NCBI RefSeq assembly: GCF_000152885.1
Contig: NZ_CH672404.1
Coordinates: 410,448-474,447, forward strand
Reading direction: 5' to 3'
DNA length: 64,000 nt
Source of the DNA: Idiomarina baltica OS145
GTDB lineage: Bacteria > Pseudomonadota > Gammaproteobacteria > Enterobacterales > Alteromonadaceae
Part shown: piece by piece, positions 1 through 8,603 of the stretch
Numbering within the stretch: position 1 is the stretch's first letter
How the letters are laid out: each line of letters starts with the position of its first letter
Position numbers and translations under genes: made by a program
Notes under the pieces: model-generated
Seen by the model: the letters and a program-made list of their open reading frames with translations, nothing else
Databases searched by the model: none
What the model was told of the DNA's origin: nothing

Positions 1-1
1 C

Positions 2-280
2 GATCAGCAAAAAGATGAGTTGGCGCTATTGAAAGACGTATCAGCCACTGAAGATGGAGAGGGCTTCTTGGTTGTCGACGATCTTGTTGATACGGGCAAT
101 ACCTTGAAGTTTTTACGTAAACGCTTGCCTAAGGCAAAGTTTATCACCGTTTACGCTAAGCCTGCGGGTATTGAATTAGTAGACGATTATGTCGCTGATC
201 TTGAACAAGAAACTTGGATTCACTTTCCGTGGGACATGCATTTGCACTATGTCGAGCCATTGGCGGGACAGGAAAGTTAA
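2..280 (+). CDS. gpt: Xanthine-guanine phosphoribosyltransferase, 3' part
   Basis: C-terminal part of a purine-salvage phosphoribosyltransferase that joins PRPP to xanthine, guanine or hypoxanthine in the cytoplasm. The frame is open from base 2, so the gene begins upstream of the window; about 92 codons remain of a family usually near 150 residues. The PRPP-binding loop reads [11 protein letters not shown], followed by the usual YAKPAG and WIHFPWDM segments of the Gpt C-terminus. The gene converges on proS, and the two share a hairpin terminator just after this stop. The TTG at base 20 is internal rather than the true start. Confidence 0.9.
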   Translation, partial: DQQKDELALLKDVSATEDGEGFLVVDDLVDTGNTLKFLRKRLPKAKFITVYAKPAGIELVDDYVADLEQETWIHFPWDMHLHYVEPLAGQES

Positions 281-286
281 GCTGAT

Positions 287-313
287 AAAAAACCCCGCAT
301 TTGCGGGGTTTTT
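287..313. terminator. Bidirectional intrinsic terminator between gpt and proS
   Basis: An 8-bp perfect stem (AACCCCGC / GCGGGGTT) with a 4-base loop has an A-run on its left and a T-run on its right. It can therefore stop transcription from both convergent genes, gpt and proS. Confidence 0.9.
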
Positions 314-320
314 AGTGTGA

Positions 321-2030
321 TTATGCGTTGCGCAAGGTCTGATTCAAAAACTCAAGCACGCTGTTAATCGGCATTTTTTGTTTGTCACGGTCACTACGTG
401 ATTGATACTCGACCATTTCTTCATCGAGATTACGTTCACCAATGACGATTTGATGCGGCACACCGATCAATTCCATATCGGTAAACATAACACCTGGGCG
501 TTCTTTGCGATCGTCGAATAGCACATCAAAACCGGCATCGCGAAGTTGCTGATAAAGTTCGTTAGCAACTTTTTGTACACGTGCCGACTTATGCATATTC
601 ATTGGTACAATGGCAACCTCAAACGGTGCTAACTCATTTGGCCAGTTGATACCGCGGTCATCGTGGAATTGTTCGATCGCAGCTGCGACAACGCGAGAAA
701 CACCGATTCCGTAACAACCCATGGTTAAGGTTTCGTGTTTACCCGTTTCCGACAATACACCCACCTTCATCGCATTGCTGTATTTCTTGCCTAATTGGAA
801 AATATGACCAACTTCAATGCCGCGCGCAATCTGCAATGTGCCTTGACCACATGGACTCGGATCGCCTGCAACAACGTTACGAATGTCTTCTACAGCAGAG
901 ATTTCAGCATCGCGATCCCAGTTGACCCCAGTCAACCACTGACCCTGTTTATTTGCGCCACAAGCAAAGTCTGCTAGCACAGCGGCACTGCGATCAACGA
1001 TGACCGGCATTGATGCATTAACAGGACCGATAAAGGAGCCGTGACAACCCATCAATTTATCGCTATCAAGCACCTCAATGGGCGCTGCGATCTGTGTTAG
1101 CTTTTCAGCTTTAATGGTATTCAGCTCGTGGTCCGCGCGCCAAACTAACATGACGGCGTCAGCCTCCACTTCATCGCTGGCTTTGACCAAAGTACATTGT
1201 ACTGCTTGTTGTGCATCGACAGCTAATGGCTGCAGGAAAGCACTGACTTCATGACCTGTAACATCATGTACTTGTTTATCTTGACTGGGTTGTGAACGCT
1301 CTTTTTTCGGAGCGATTGCCTCTGCCATCTCCACGTTCGCCGCGTAGTCCGAACCATCAGAGAACGCGATGGCATCCTCTCCTGAGCCCGCTAGGACATG
1401 AAATTCGTGCGATGCGTGACCGCCAATCGAGCCTGTATCAGCAATAACTGGTCTAAAGTCTAGACCTAAGCGTTGGAAGATACGGCAATAGGCGTCGTAC
1501 ATTTCATCATAGGCTTGCTGCAGTGACTCATCCGTTAAGTGGAATGAGTATGCGTCTTTCATCATGAACTCGCGCGCACGCATCACCCCAAAACGAGGGC
1601 GAATCTCGTCACGAAACTTGGTTTGAATCTGGAATAGTGTCAAAGGCAACTGTTTATAGCTACTGACTTCTTTTCTTACCAACTCACTAATAATCTCTTC
1701 ATGGGTCGGGCCTAACAAGAAATCACGCTCATGACGATCTTTAATACGCAACAGTTCAGGGCCATAGTCTTCCCAACGGCCAGACTCTTGCCACAAGTCA
1801 GCGGGTTGCACCATCGGCATTAAAATTTCTAAGGCGTTGATACGCTCCATTTCCTCGCGTACAACACGCTCAACTTTCTTCAATACACGAAGACCGGTCG
1901 GGGTCCATGTGTAGAGTCCCGATGCCACTTTTCGGATCATGCCGGCTCGCAGCATTAGCTGATGGCTGACAATCTCAGCATCAGAGGGCGTTTCTTTTAA
2001 AGTAGATAGTAAATATTGACTGCTGCGCAT
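321..2030 (-). CDS. proS: Prolyl-tRNA synthetase (bacterial type, with editing insertion)
   Basis: Charges tRNA-Pro with proline in the cytoplasm. The 569 residues match the usual bacterial length of about 570. Class II motifs are visible: [17 protein letters not shown] (motif 2) near residues 138-154 and [14 protein letters not shown] (motif 3) near 440-455. Between them, roughly residues 225-405, lies the YbaK-like insertion that hydrolyses mischarged Ala-tRNA-Pro. The anticodon-binding domain follows, with [15 protein letters not shown]. It is a stand-alone gene with its own likely promoter at 2072-2099 and ends at the shared terminator at 287-313. Nothing is unusual. Confidence 0.98.
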   Translation of the reverse strand: MRSSQYLLSTLKETPSDAEIVSHQLMLRAGMIRKVASGLYTWTPTGLRVLKKVERVVREEMERINALEILMPMVQPADLWQESGRWEDYGPELLRIKDRHERDFLLGPTHEEIISELVRKEVSSYKQLPLTLFQIQTKFRDEIRPRFGVMRAREFMMKDAYSFHLTDESLQQAYDEMYDAYCRIFQRLGLDFRPVIADTGSIGGHASHEFHVLAGSGEDAIAFSDGSDYAANVEMAEAIAPKKERSQPSQDKQVHDVTGHEVSAFLQPLAVDAQQAVQCTLVKASDEVEADAVMLVWRADHELNTIKAEKLTQIAAPIEVLDSDKLMGCHGSFIGPVNASMPVIVDRSAAVLADFACGANKQGQWLTGVNWDRDAEISAVEDIRNVVAGDPSPCGQGTLQIARGIEVGHIFQLGKKYSNAMKVGVLSETGKHETLTMGCYGIGVSRVVAAAIEQFHDDRGINWPNELAPFEVAIVPMNMHKSARVQKVANELYQQLRDAGFDVLFDDRKERPGVMFTDMELIGVPHQIVIGERNLDEEMVEYQSRSDRDKQKMPINSVLEFLNQTLRNA

Positions 2031-2071
2031 GGTCGAACAATCTCTATGTCAGTTGAACAAAATCGGAGGGA

Positions 2072-2099
2072 AGTTTAACAGCCTATCTGCAAGCGACAA
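2072..2099 (-). promoter_or_regulatory. Candidate sigma-70 promoter of proS
   Basis: Read on the minus strand, TTGTCG (-35) and TAAACT (-10) are 16 bases apart and lie about 40 bases before the proS start, in the short gap after trmO. Each box matches consensus at 4 of 6 positions. This is a sequence-match inference only. Confidence 0.35.
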
Positions 2100-2105
2100 A
2101 GCCTT

Positions 2106-2819
2106 TTACGGACAATAGCGGACAATTTTTTCTACGGTCACTCCGTTGTCCACAACTCGCCACTTTATATCTAAATCATATAGGCGACTTGCGTAGGTTT
2201 TATTGTCAGTTTTGTTCTTTTTGTAGGCGGGACGCACATCAAAGCTAAGCAATTCAACAATTAACGACTCAAGCTGCGGATAAATCTCTTTTTGCTGCTT
2301 TATGAAATGTGCCGCATCGCGAGCAAAAAAGACCGCTAAGCTGGCGCTAGGTGCTTCGGGTGCGAGTGAACTGCTGGCGTCGTCTATTTTGTCACAATAC
2401 GGAATATAAGGCTTGATATCAATTAAGGGAGTGCCGTCAACTAAATCGGCACCGGCGACGACTAAATGAAAGTACGGTTCATTATTAACCGCTAATAATT
2501 TAACCGCCGACAAACCGATGTTGTTGGGTCTAAACGGTGAGCGGGTGGCAAATACGCCGACTTTTTGGTTTCCTCCAAGTCGCGGTGGTCTCACTTGTGC
2601 CTGCCACTGTGAGTCTTTGTTGTGATGAAACTGAAACACTAACCAAAGATGACTGTGTTGCTCGATTCCGCTGAACGCTGCGGGATAATCGTAATCACCG
2701 CAAGGCTTGATGATGCCCTGAACGTGGGTAGCGAGTCCTGGTTGGCGCGGTACAGAAAACTTTTCAGGAAAAGGTGTGTGTATATGAGCGATGGTTTGGG
2801 GCATTAGGTTGTTTGTCAT
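2106..2819 (-). CDS. trmO: tRNA (adenine(37)-N6)-methyltransferase TrmO
   Basis: TrmO (TsaA/YaeB family) uses S-adenosylmethionine to methylate the t6A37 base of threonine tRNAs. The 237 residues match the E. coli length of about 235. The family signature is clear: a start rich in IAHIHTPFPEKF, HSHLWLVFQFH near residue 55, VRPPRLGG near 77 and FATRSPFRPNNIGLS near 90, which together form the beta-barrel SAM-binding core. The C-terminal domain carries DVRPAYK. The gene lies upstream of proS on the same strand but with a 75-base gap containing a possible proS promoter. Confidence 0.93.
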   Translation of the reverse strand: MTNNLMPQTIAHIHTPFPEKFSVPRQPGLATHVQGIIKPCGDYDYPAAFSGIEQHSHLWLVFQFHHNKDSQWQAQVRPPRLGGNQKVGVFATRSPFRPNNIGLSAVKLLAVNNEPYFHLVVAGADLVDGTPLIDIKPYIPYCDKIDDASSSLAPEAPSASLAVFFARDAAHFIKQQKEIYPQLESLIVELLSFDVRPAYKKNKTDNKTYASRLYDLDIKWRVVDNGVTVEKIVRYCP

Positions 2820-2934
2820 TTATCTTAACTGTTAGCGGATTTAACTAAATTTTGGTGGTTGGAAAAAATAGAAGCATTGCACTAAAGCTATAAAAACTTA
2901 TCTAAGTTTCTGTATTTAAAAGAAAAAATAACTT

Positions 2935-2950
2935 TGGCACACGCTTTGCT
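2935..2950 (+). promoter_or_regulatory. Candidate sigma-54 (-24/-12) promoter
   Basis: TTGGCACACGCTTTGCT has the invariant GG (2936-2937) and GC (2948-2949) separated by exactly 10 bases, and fits the TGGCAC-N5-TTGC consensus at every core position. The start of the exported-protein gene is about 90 bases downstream. No activator site was identified. Confidence 0.5.
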
Positions 2951-3039
2951 AAATCTTTACTACAACATAACTGTTTAGTTTGACCTGTTCACGATGTTTG
3001 GAACGTCAGCTACAAAAATAACATAGAAAGGAAAGCAAC

Positions 3040-3699
3040 ATGATGAAAAATAAAGTATGGCCCATAGCAATTTTTTTAGTCGGTGGTTTGACCGTGACTT
3101 CAGCAGCTTGTGCGCAAGACGTTGTAAAGCGTTCACATACATTCAACGTGTCTTCAGATACAGAGCTGAGTGTTGAAGCAGCCGTCGGAACAGTTGAATT
3201 CGTGAAAGGCGATATAAACTCACAGGTTGTCGAAGTTGAGCTCGTTATAGAGGCCAATGATGATAGTTTTTTCTATGGTGGTGGTGATATTAACAGCGTG
3301 CACTTAGAGGCCGATCAACACGGTAATGAATTAGAATTAAGTATTGAACCGGATGACGAAGAGGTTGAAGTTACTTGGCGTATTACCTTACCCAAAATGA
3401 AAGGCGTTGATGCAGAGCTTGGTGTGGGTGAGATGTCTGGTGAACTGTATACCACTAATGCCTCTTTTGAAGTGGGCGTGGGTGAGATTGACTTAGTATT
3501 GCACGGTAGTGACGTAGAGCGAGTAAAAGCCGAAGCCGGCATTGGTGACACCCGTATCCGCGGTTCGGTGCGTGGAAACTCGAATCGAGAGCGCGTATTA
3601 ATGACCTCAGAGAGTGAGTTGACGAGTTCGGGTGAATATCGCATTAAAGCGGAAGTCGGAGTAGGCGATATTACCTTAGATTTTGTGGAATTGAATTAA
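3040..3699 (+). CDS. Exported repeat protein, DUF4097-like
   Basis: Unknown function. It begins with a Sec signal peptide (KNKVWPIAIFLVGG, likely cleaved after ACA near residue 25), so the product is periplasmic or surface-associated. The mature part is acidic and beta-rich, with at least four short repeats of the form GVGEM, GVGEI, GIGDT and GVGDI spaced 20-40 residues apart, and an earlier AAVGTVEF. This is the style of DUF4097/putative-adhesin beta-helices. An AAGGA site lies 7 bases before the first ATG; the second ATG, directly after it, is also possible. The gene stands alone behind a sigma-54-like promoter. The fold assignment is an inference. Confidence 0.6.
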   Translation: MMKNKVWPIAIFLVGGLTVTSAACAQDVVKRSHTFNVSSDTELSVEAAVGTVEFVKGDINSQVVEVELVIEANDDSFFYGGGDINSVHLEADQHGNELELSIEPDDEEVEVTWRITLPKMKGVDAELGVGEMSGELYTTNASFEVGVGEIDLVLHGSDVERVKAEAGIGDTRIRGSVRGNSNRERVLMTSESELTSSGEYRIKAEVGVGDITLDFVELN

Positions 3700-3718
3700 T
3701 GTATTGGCGTGGCGACAG

Positions 3719-4105
3719 TTACTGCTTTGGTACTGTCGCCTTGCCAACGCAACTGACTTGAGTGTAACACCGAGCGCTTGAATCTGTCGGAATATTAAAG
3801 CACTGTACAGCGAATACATCTGTCGCATTGAAACGTGCTGCATCGTTACGAAGTGCTTGTTGAGCATCTAGAGTTGAAGCGGGGGCGCCACGAAAGGTGG
3901 CTTGGCAACTATCTCCAGTAACAACACTCAAGATCTTATGGCGATTCGGGTTGAGCTGCTGGTCATGCAGCTCAACTTCGTTGGGGACGACATTGAGGGC
4001 TCTTAGAGCAGATTCTTGTGAACCATATTGGTTACCAGTTGAACATCCAGCCATCAATGCACTGCAAAACACACCTGCTAAGAGTATTCGAATCCCCAAT
4101 GACAT
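3719..4105 (-). CDS. rcsF: RcsF-family outer-membrane lipoprotein
   Basis: In enterobacteria RcsF is the outer-membrane sensor that activates the Rcs envelope-stress phosphorelay. The lipobox LMAGC is at residues 17-21. The C-terminal domain follows RcsF closely (SVVTGDSCQA, RCYTQVSCVG) and keeps all four cysteines that form its two disulfides; the QQALRNDAARFNATDVFAVQC helix-strand also fits. At 128 residues it is close to E. coli RcsF (134). A GGAG lies only 1 base before this ATG, while the TTG two codons later (4099) is 7 bases from it and may be the real start. No Rcs kinase or regulator gene is in the window, so its role here is open. Confidence 0.75.
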   Translation of the reverse strand: MSLGIRILLAGVFCSALMAGCSTGNQYGSQESALRALNVVPNEVELHDQQLNPNRHKILSVVTGDSCQATFRGAPASTLDAQQALRNDAARFNATDVFAVQCFNIPTDSSARCYTQVSCVGKATVPKQ

Positions 4106-4126
4106 TCTCCAATTAAATACTTTTCA

Positions 4127-4540
4127 CTACTTTATCAAAAACTCTTCAAGTGCACGACCGTTGTCCAACGCGTTTTGTAGTGCTTTAGGCATACGCCCCT
4201 GACCTGTCCAAGTTTTTAACTCGCCGTTTTCGTCTTTAAATTCATACTTAGGGGGTTTAGGTGCGCGCTTACGTTTTGGCGATACAAGTTTATCACCACC
4301 AATTTCATCTTCTAAAATGTCAGAAATATCAATGCCGGCTTCTTGCATGTTGCGCTTAAGTTCGGCGACTTTCTGACGTTTTTCTTCAAGTGCTTTTTCT
4401 TGTTCGAGTGCGTCTTCTTCACGCTTGCTGATTACATTTGAGAGTTTCTTTTGAATGTCATATAGCTCGTTTAAATCTAATTCTTTAAGGGCTGCGTTCA
4501 AACGACGTTCGTGTGAAATTATATTAATAAACTCGCTCAT
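4127..4540 (-). CDS. hns: H-NS-family nucleoid-associated protein
   Basis: A DNA-bridging silencer of AT-rich genes. The N-terminal half is a charged coiled coil for oligomerisation (LNELYDIQKKL through ELKRNMQEAGI); a basic linker (PKRKRAPKPPK) follows, then the C-terminal DNA-binding domain with TWTGQGRMPKAL, matching the TWTGQGR hook of H-NS. The start at 4540 (MSEFINII) is preferred over an in-frame ATG 16 codons upstream because CGGAG lies 8 bases before it and H-NS proteins begin MSE. The product is 137 residues, the usual size. A terminator at 4665-4697 separates it from etfQO. The AT-rich Rhs region further on is the kind of DNA it would silence. Confidence 0.92.
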   Translation of the reverse strand: MSEFINIISHERRLNAALKELDLNELYDIQKKLSNVISKREEDALEQEKALEEKRQKVAELKRNMQEAGIDISDILEDEIGGDKLVSPKRKRAPKPPKYEFKDENGELKTWTGQGRMPKALQNALDNGRALEEFLIK

Positions 4541-4664
4541 GGATTCATCTCCGATAATTAAGTAATGGGTGCAGTGTTTATAAAACAATTCTCACTGGTA
4601 ATTCTATAAGTAAATGCTAAATACGAGATATATTACAATTGGATTAGCTGTTTATTTATAAACA

Positions 4665-4697
4665 TAAAAAAAAGCGAGCTAAGCTCGCTTTTTTTCA
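4665..4697. terminator. Intrinsic terminator ending the liu-etfQO operon
   Basis: The palindrome AAGCGAGCTAAGCTCGCTT is flanked by an A-run on the left and a T-run on the right, directly after the etfQO stop on the minus strand. It closes the operon and insulates the hns promoter region (4541-4664, AT-rich). Confidence 0.88.
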
Positions 4698-4703
4698 ATT
4701 GAA

Positions 4704-6350
4704 TTACATATTGGGGTAAGTCGGGCCGCCACCCCCCTCAGGGACTACCCAAGTAATATTTTGACTCGGATCTTTTATATCGCAGGTTTTACAATGGATG
4801 CAGTTTTGTGCATTAATCTTAAACACATCTTTACCATCTTCTTCTACGACTTCGTAAACCCCCGCTGGGCAATAACGTTGTGCAGGCTCAGCGTATTCAG
4901 GTAAGTTGACAGTTAGGGGAATATCCGCATCTTTTAACTTCAAGTGGCACGGCTGATCTTCAGCATGGTTAGTATTGGATAAGAAAACCGACGACAAACG
5001 ATCAAACGTCAATTTATTATCTGGCTTAGGATAATCTATCGGCTGATAATGACTTGCCTTTTCCGTGCATTTATAGTCGGGTGTCCACTCTTTAAATTTA
5101 AATGGTAATTTGCCACCAAAATAGTTTTGGTCAAGCGTATTGTAAGCACCACCTAGTACCGTGCCTAATTTGTGAACTGCGCCACCGAAATTACGTGAGC
5201 GGTACAACTCATCAAATACCCATGACTTCTCAAATGCGCTTTTATAGACTTCCAAGTCATCATGCTGCTTGCCCTCAGCGAGCGCGTTAAATACAGTTTC
5301 TGCCGCAAGCATGCCAGACTTCATCGCCGTGTGATTACCTTTTATCTTAGAAAAGTTCAGCGTGCCGGCATTACAACCTAATAGAATTCCGCCTGGGAAA
5401 GTCATCTTAGGTAATGAATAATAACCACCTTTAGCGATCGCTCGTGCGCCGTATGTCACACGCTTACCATTTTCTAATACCGCTTTAATCGCAGGGTGGG
5501 TTTTGAATCGCTGAAACTCTTGGAATGGGTTGAGATAAGGATTCTTATAGTTCAAGTCGATAATTAAACCGACATACACCTGACCATCATCGGCATGATA
5601 TAAATACCCCCCTCCTGAACCGTTGTCATTAAGAGGCCAGCCTGCGGTATGTACAACTTTACCCGGTTTGTGTTGTTCAGCCGGAATATCCCAGATTTCT
5701 TTAAAGCCGATACCGAAATGTTGTGGAGTCGCGTCTTTATCGAGTTGAAATTGTTGCAATAATTGTTTGCCTAAATGACCACGACAGCCCTCAGCAAAAA
5801 GCGTGTATTTTGCACGCAACTCCATGCCTGGCATGTAGCCATCTTTTTCTGAGCCATCTTTTGCAACGCCCATATCGCCAGTGATAACACCGCCAATACT
5901 ACCGTCTTCGTTTTTAATTAACTCACTTGCGGCAAATCCCGGAAAAATTTCGATACCTAGGCTTTCAGCTTGCTCCGCTAACCAACGGCAAATGTTACCC
6001 ATGCTAACGATGTAATTACCTTCGTTATGGAAGGTTTTCGGTACTGCAATATGCGGTAATTTACGACTATTTTGCGCATCGTTTAATAGCAGTATTTCAT
6101 CCTCTGTGACGGCTGTATTGAGCGGCGCACCGCGCTCCTTCCAATCTGGGAAGAGTTCGTTCATTGCGCGCGGCTCAAATACGGCGCCTGACAATATGTG
6201 AGCACCAATATCAGCACCTTTTTCAACCACACAAATCATCAGTTCTTGCTCATTCTCTTGAGCAAGTTGCCCTAGTCGACATGCTGCCGCCAGCCCAGAT
6301 GGACCGGCGCCCACGATGACAACGTCAAAGTCCATACTTTCGCGTTCCAC
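4704..6350 (-). CDS. etfQO: Electron transfer flavoprotein-ubiquinone oxidoreductase
   Basis: A membrane-associated FAD and 4Fe-4S enzyme that takes electrons from reduced ETF and reduces ubiquinone, linking acyl-CoA dehydrogenases to respiration. The FAD-binding VVIVGAGPSGLAAA is near the N-terminus. The C-terminal ferredoxin-like cluster site reads RYCPAGVY, then CIHCKTCDIKDPSQNITW. I chose the GTG at 6350 because a perfect GGAGG lies 5 bases before it and the resulting start, MERESMDFDVV, matches the family; ATGs at 6362 and 6368 are alternatives, the latter overlapping the upstream stop. It is the last gene of the liu operon, which fits its role as electron acceptor for isovaleryl-CoA dehydrogenase. 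Confidence 0.95.
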   Translation of the reverse strand: MERESMDFDVVIVGAGPSGLAAACRLGQLAQENEQELMICVVEKGADIGAHILSGAVFEPRAMNELFPDWKERGAPLNTAVTEDEILLLNDAQNSRKLPHIAVPKTFHNEGNYIVSMGNICRWLAEQAESLGIEIFPGFAASELIKNEDGSIGGVITGDMGVAKDGSEKDGYMPGMELRAKYTLFAEGCRGHLGKQLLQQFQLDKDATPQHFGIGFKEIWDIPAEQHKPGKVVHTAGWPLNDNGSGGGYLYHADDGQVYVGLIIDLNYKNPYLNPFQEFQRFKTHPAIKAVLENGKRVTYGARAIAKGGYYSLPKMTFPGGILLGCNAGTLNFSKIKGNHTAMKSGMLAAETVFNALAEGKQHDDLEVYKSAFEKSWVFDELYRSRNFGGAVHKLGTVLGGAYNTLDQNYFGGKLPFKFKEWTPDYKCTEKASHYQPIDYPKPDNKLTFDRLSSVFLSNTNHAEDQPCHLKLKDADIPLTVNLPEYAEPAQRYCPAGVYEVVEEDGKDVFKINAQNCIHCKTCDIKDPSQNITWVVPEGGGGPTYPNM

Positions 6351-6364
6351 GTTAACCTCCATAA

Positions 6365-8590
6365 TCATGAGCTGATATCAATCGGCATCAGGCCATGATA
6401 GTTTTGCAATAGCTGTGTAATTTCGTCTGCGGGGACTGGTCGGCTGAATAAGTAGCCTTGTCCTATGCCACAGTCTCTACTTAATAAAAACTCGACTTGC
6501 TCGCTGGTTTCAATACCCTCAGCGACTAATTGAATATTTAGGTTCTTCGCTAAATTTATAATGGTTTGAACGATAACTGCATCGTCTTCGTTGTCTGGCA
6601 GATCGCGTACGAATGAGCGATCAATCTTGAGCGAAGTCACTGGAAAGTTTTTCAGGTAAGACAACGACGAATAGCCGACGCCAAAATCATCGATAGCAAG
6701 CGACATACCATGTTCACGCACCGAGTGCATAAAGTTGGTGTGCGATTGTATATTTTCGATAAACACTTGTTCCGTGAGTTCTAACTCAATACATTTAGGT
6801 GATAGTCGTGCTTCGCTTACATTATCAACAATGGTGTCAACTAAGTCAGGCAGATGTAACTGCTTACCCGAGATATTGATTGCCATTGTGAGATCATTGA
6901 AGCCCATTTCGTGCCACCGTTTAAGTTGGTTACAGGCGGTCCGCATGACGTATTCGGATAGTGGTATAATTAAGCCTGTATCCTCGGCGATAGGAATAAA
7001 TTGGTCAGGGCCAATCACTGTACCATCATCTTTTACCCAACGTACGAGCGCCTCAAGGCCTGTAATTCGGTGGCCAAGTAACTCTACTTTCGGCTGATAA
7101 TAAACTTCTAAAGCCTCTTGCTCTACTGCATGACGTAGCTGTTTGACCATTTCTAATTTTTTTGCCAAATCGCGATGCACTGCTTGGCTATATATGTGAT
7201 AGGTGTTGCGGCCATTATCTTTTGCTTGATAAAGAGCCGTATCAGCATTTCGAATTAAATACTCGGGATTATTGTCCGCATCTTCAGCGAATGCGATGCC
7301 AATGGATGCACTAATGAATAGCTCGTATTCATCGACATAGAAATGGGCGTCGAGTGCTTGCAATAATTGATCGGCAAGCGTCAAGATGTGCTCACGGGAT
7401 GTCGAGTGAGGTACGGCTAATAGAAACTCGTCCCCGCCCGAACGAGCCAACACAGCTTCGTTGGGCGCAAGCTTTTTGATGCGGCGAGCTACCCGCTTGA
7501 TCAGTTCATCGCCAACGGTATGACCGAGCGCGTCATTGACTTCTTTAAAGCGATCCAAATCAATAAATAATATTGCAGTAAGGCCGTTCTTGGCGTCATC
7601 AGCGAGCCATTCGGAAAGAATTCGCATTAACGCATTGCGGTTTATAAGACGCGTCAGTGCGTCGTGTTCAGCAAGATATGCGATTTCTTTTTCAACGCGC
7701 TCTCGCTCGTCGATTTCTGAATAAAGTTCGATGTTCGCATCTGCGAGTTGCTGGGCTTTGTATCGGCTTTGAGCAACAATATAGAACACCAAGGTCAGCA
7801 TCGCCGTGATGAATAACCCGGTAAATAACAAGGTGAGGGCAAGCCCTTGTCGTTCCTCTGCAAGCCGTGCGGGCGTCATCCACACATGCAATTGCCATTG
7901 TGAGCCTAGCAGCTGAAGGGTACGGCTAACGGCCCATTGGTCTCGCAAGGTGACGTCACCGGCAAACTGATAGAGCGTCTGACCGTCGCGACTAATAGCT
8001 ACTTGATAACCTTCAGAAATATTCTGCCGAATGACATTATTTAATAAATCTTGCAGACTAATGATCAATCCTAAAAAGCCTTGGCGCGAGGCATTTTCGA
8101 TGCGCGAGAACATAACAATGTCGCTACCGATTCGCCCTAAGTTACCGGCACTACCTATCATCGCATGCTGATTACCCTCAGACTTAAGGAGTGTCGTTGT
8201 CAGTTCAGAACCTTTGAAAGGCGTGCCTAATAATTGAGCTTGACGATCGGGCGGATAGTATTTTTGAATGACTAAATCGGGGGATAACCACACCATAGCG
8301 GTGATACTTTGATAATAGAGTGAGATAATATTCGCATCGTCGTTCCATCTATCATCGAGCTCTTGTTTACTCTGCTTTAACTCACGCGCGAACAACTCAG
8401 TGGCGTATAAGTGCGCCACCAAGTTTTGTCGAACCTCGCGCTGAATATTATAAGCTTCGTTTTCAAGTGCCTCGCGTGCATCTATATTCTCTAGATAGCG
8501 TACATAGGAGAACGCGATGATTGAGATTAAGACCCCTGTTACTATGGTAATAACGGCTTGCTTGGCACCCGCAAAAAGCTTTAAACGCAT
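6365..8590 (-). CDS. Membrane GGDEF-EAL cyclic-di-GMP enzyme
   Basis: A 741-residue inner-membrane signalling protein. A transmembrane helix near residues 13-30 and a second near 248-272 bracket a periplasmic sensor of about 215 residues that I cannot assign to a named family. A linker helix follows, then GGDEF (ARSGGDEFLLAV, catalytic motif intact, no RxxD inhibitory site at the expected place) and EAL (LEALVRW, AIDDFGVGYSSL, QLVAEGIET). With both motifs intact it may make and break c-di-GMP. It lies between aacS (13-base gap) and etfQO on the same strand, so it is probably co-transcribed with leucine catabolism. That placement is unusual. Confidence 0.93.
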   Translation of the reverse strand: MRLKLFAGAKQAVITIVTGVLISIIAFSYVRYLENIDAREALENEAYNIQREVRQNLVAHLYATELFARELKQSKQELDDRWNDDANIISLYYQSITAMVWLSPDLVIQKYYPPDRQAQLLGTPFKGSELTTTLLKSEGNQHAMIGSAGNLGRIGSDIVMFSRIENASRQGFLGLIISLQDLLNNVIRQNISEGYQVAISRDGQTLYQFAGDVTLRDQWAVSRTLQLLGSQWQLHVWMTPARLAEERQGLALTLLFTGLFITAMLTLVFYIVAQSRYKAQQLADANIELYSEIDERERVEKEIAYLAEHDALTRLINRNALMRILSEWLADDAKNGLTAILFIDLDRFKEVNDALGHTVGDELIKRVARRIKKLAPNEAVLARSGGDEFLLAVPHSTSREHILTLADQLLQALDAHFYVDEYELFISASIGIAFAEDADNNPEYLIRNADTALYQAKDNGRNTYHIYSQAVHRDLAKKLEMVKQLRHAVEQEALEVYYQPKVELLGHRITGLEALVRWVKDDGTVIGPDQFIPIAEDTGLIIPLSEYVMRTACNQLKRWHEMGFNDLTMAINISGKQLHLPDLVDTIVDNVSEARLSPKCIELELTEQVFIENIQSHTNFMHSVREHGMSLAIDDFGVGYSSLSYLKNFPVTSLKIDRSFVRDLPDNEDDAVIVQTIINLAKNLNIQLVAEGIETSEQVEFLLSRDCGIGQGYLFSRPVPADEITQLLQNYHGLMPIDISS

Positions 8591-8603
8591 GAATTAGACT
8601 CTC

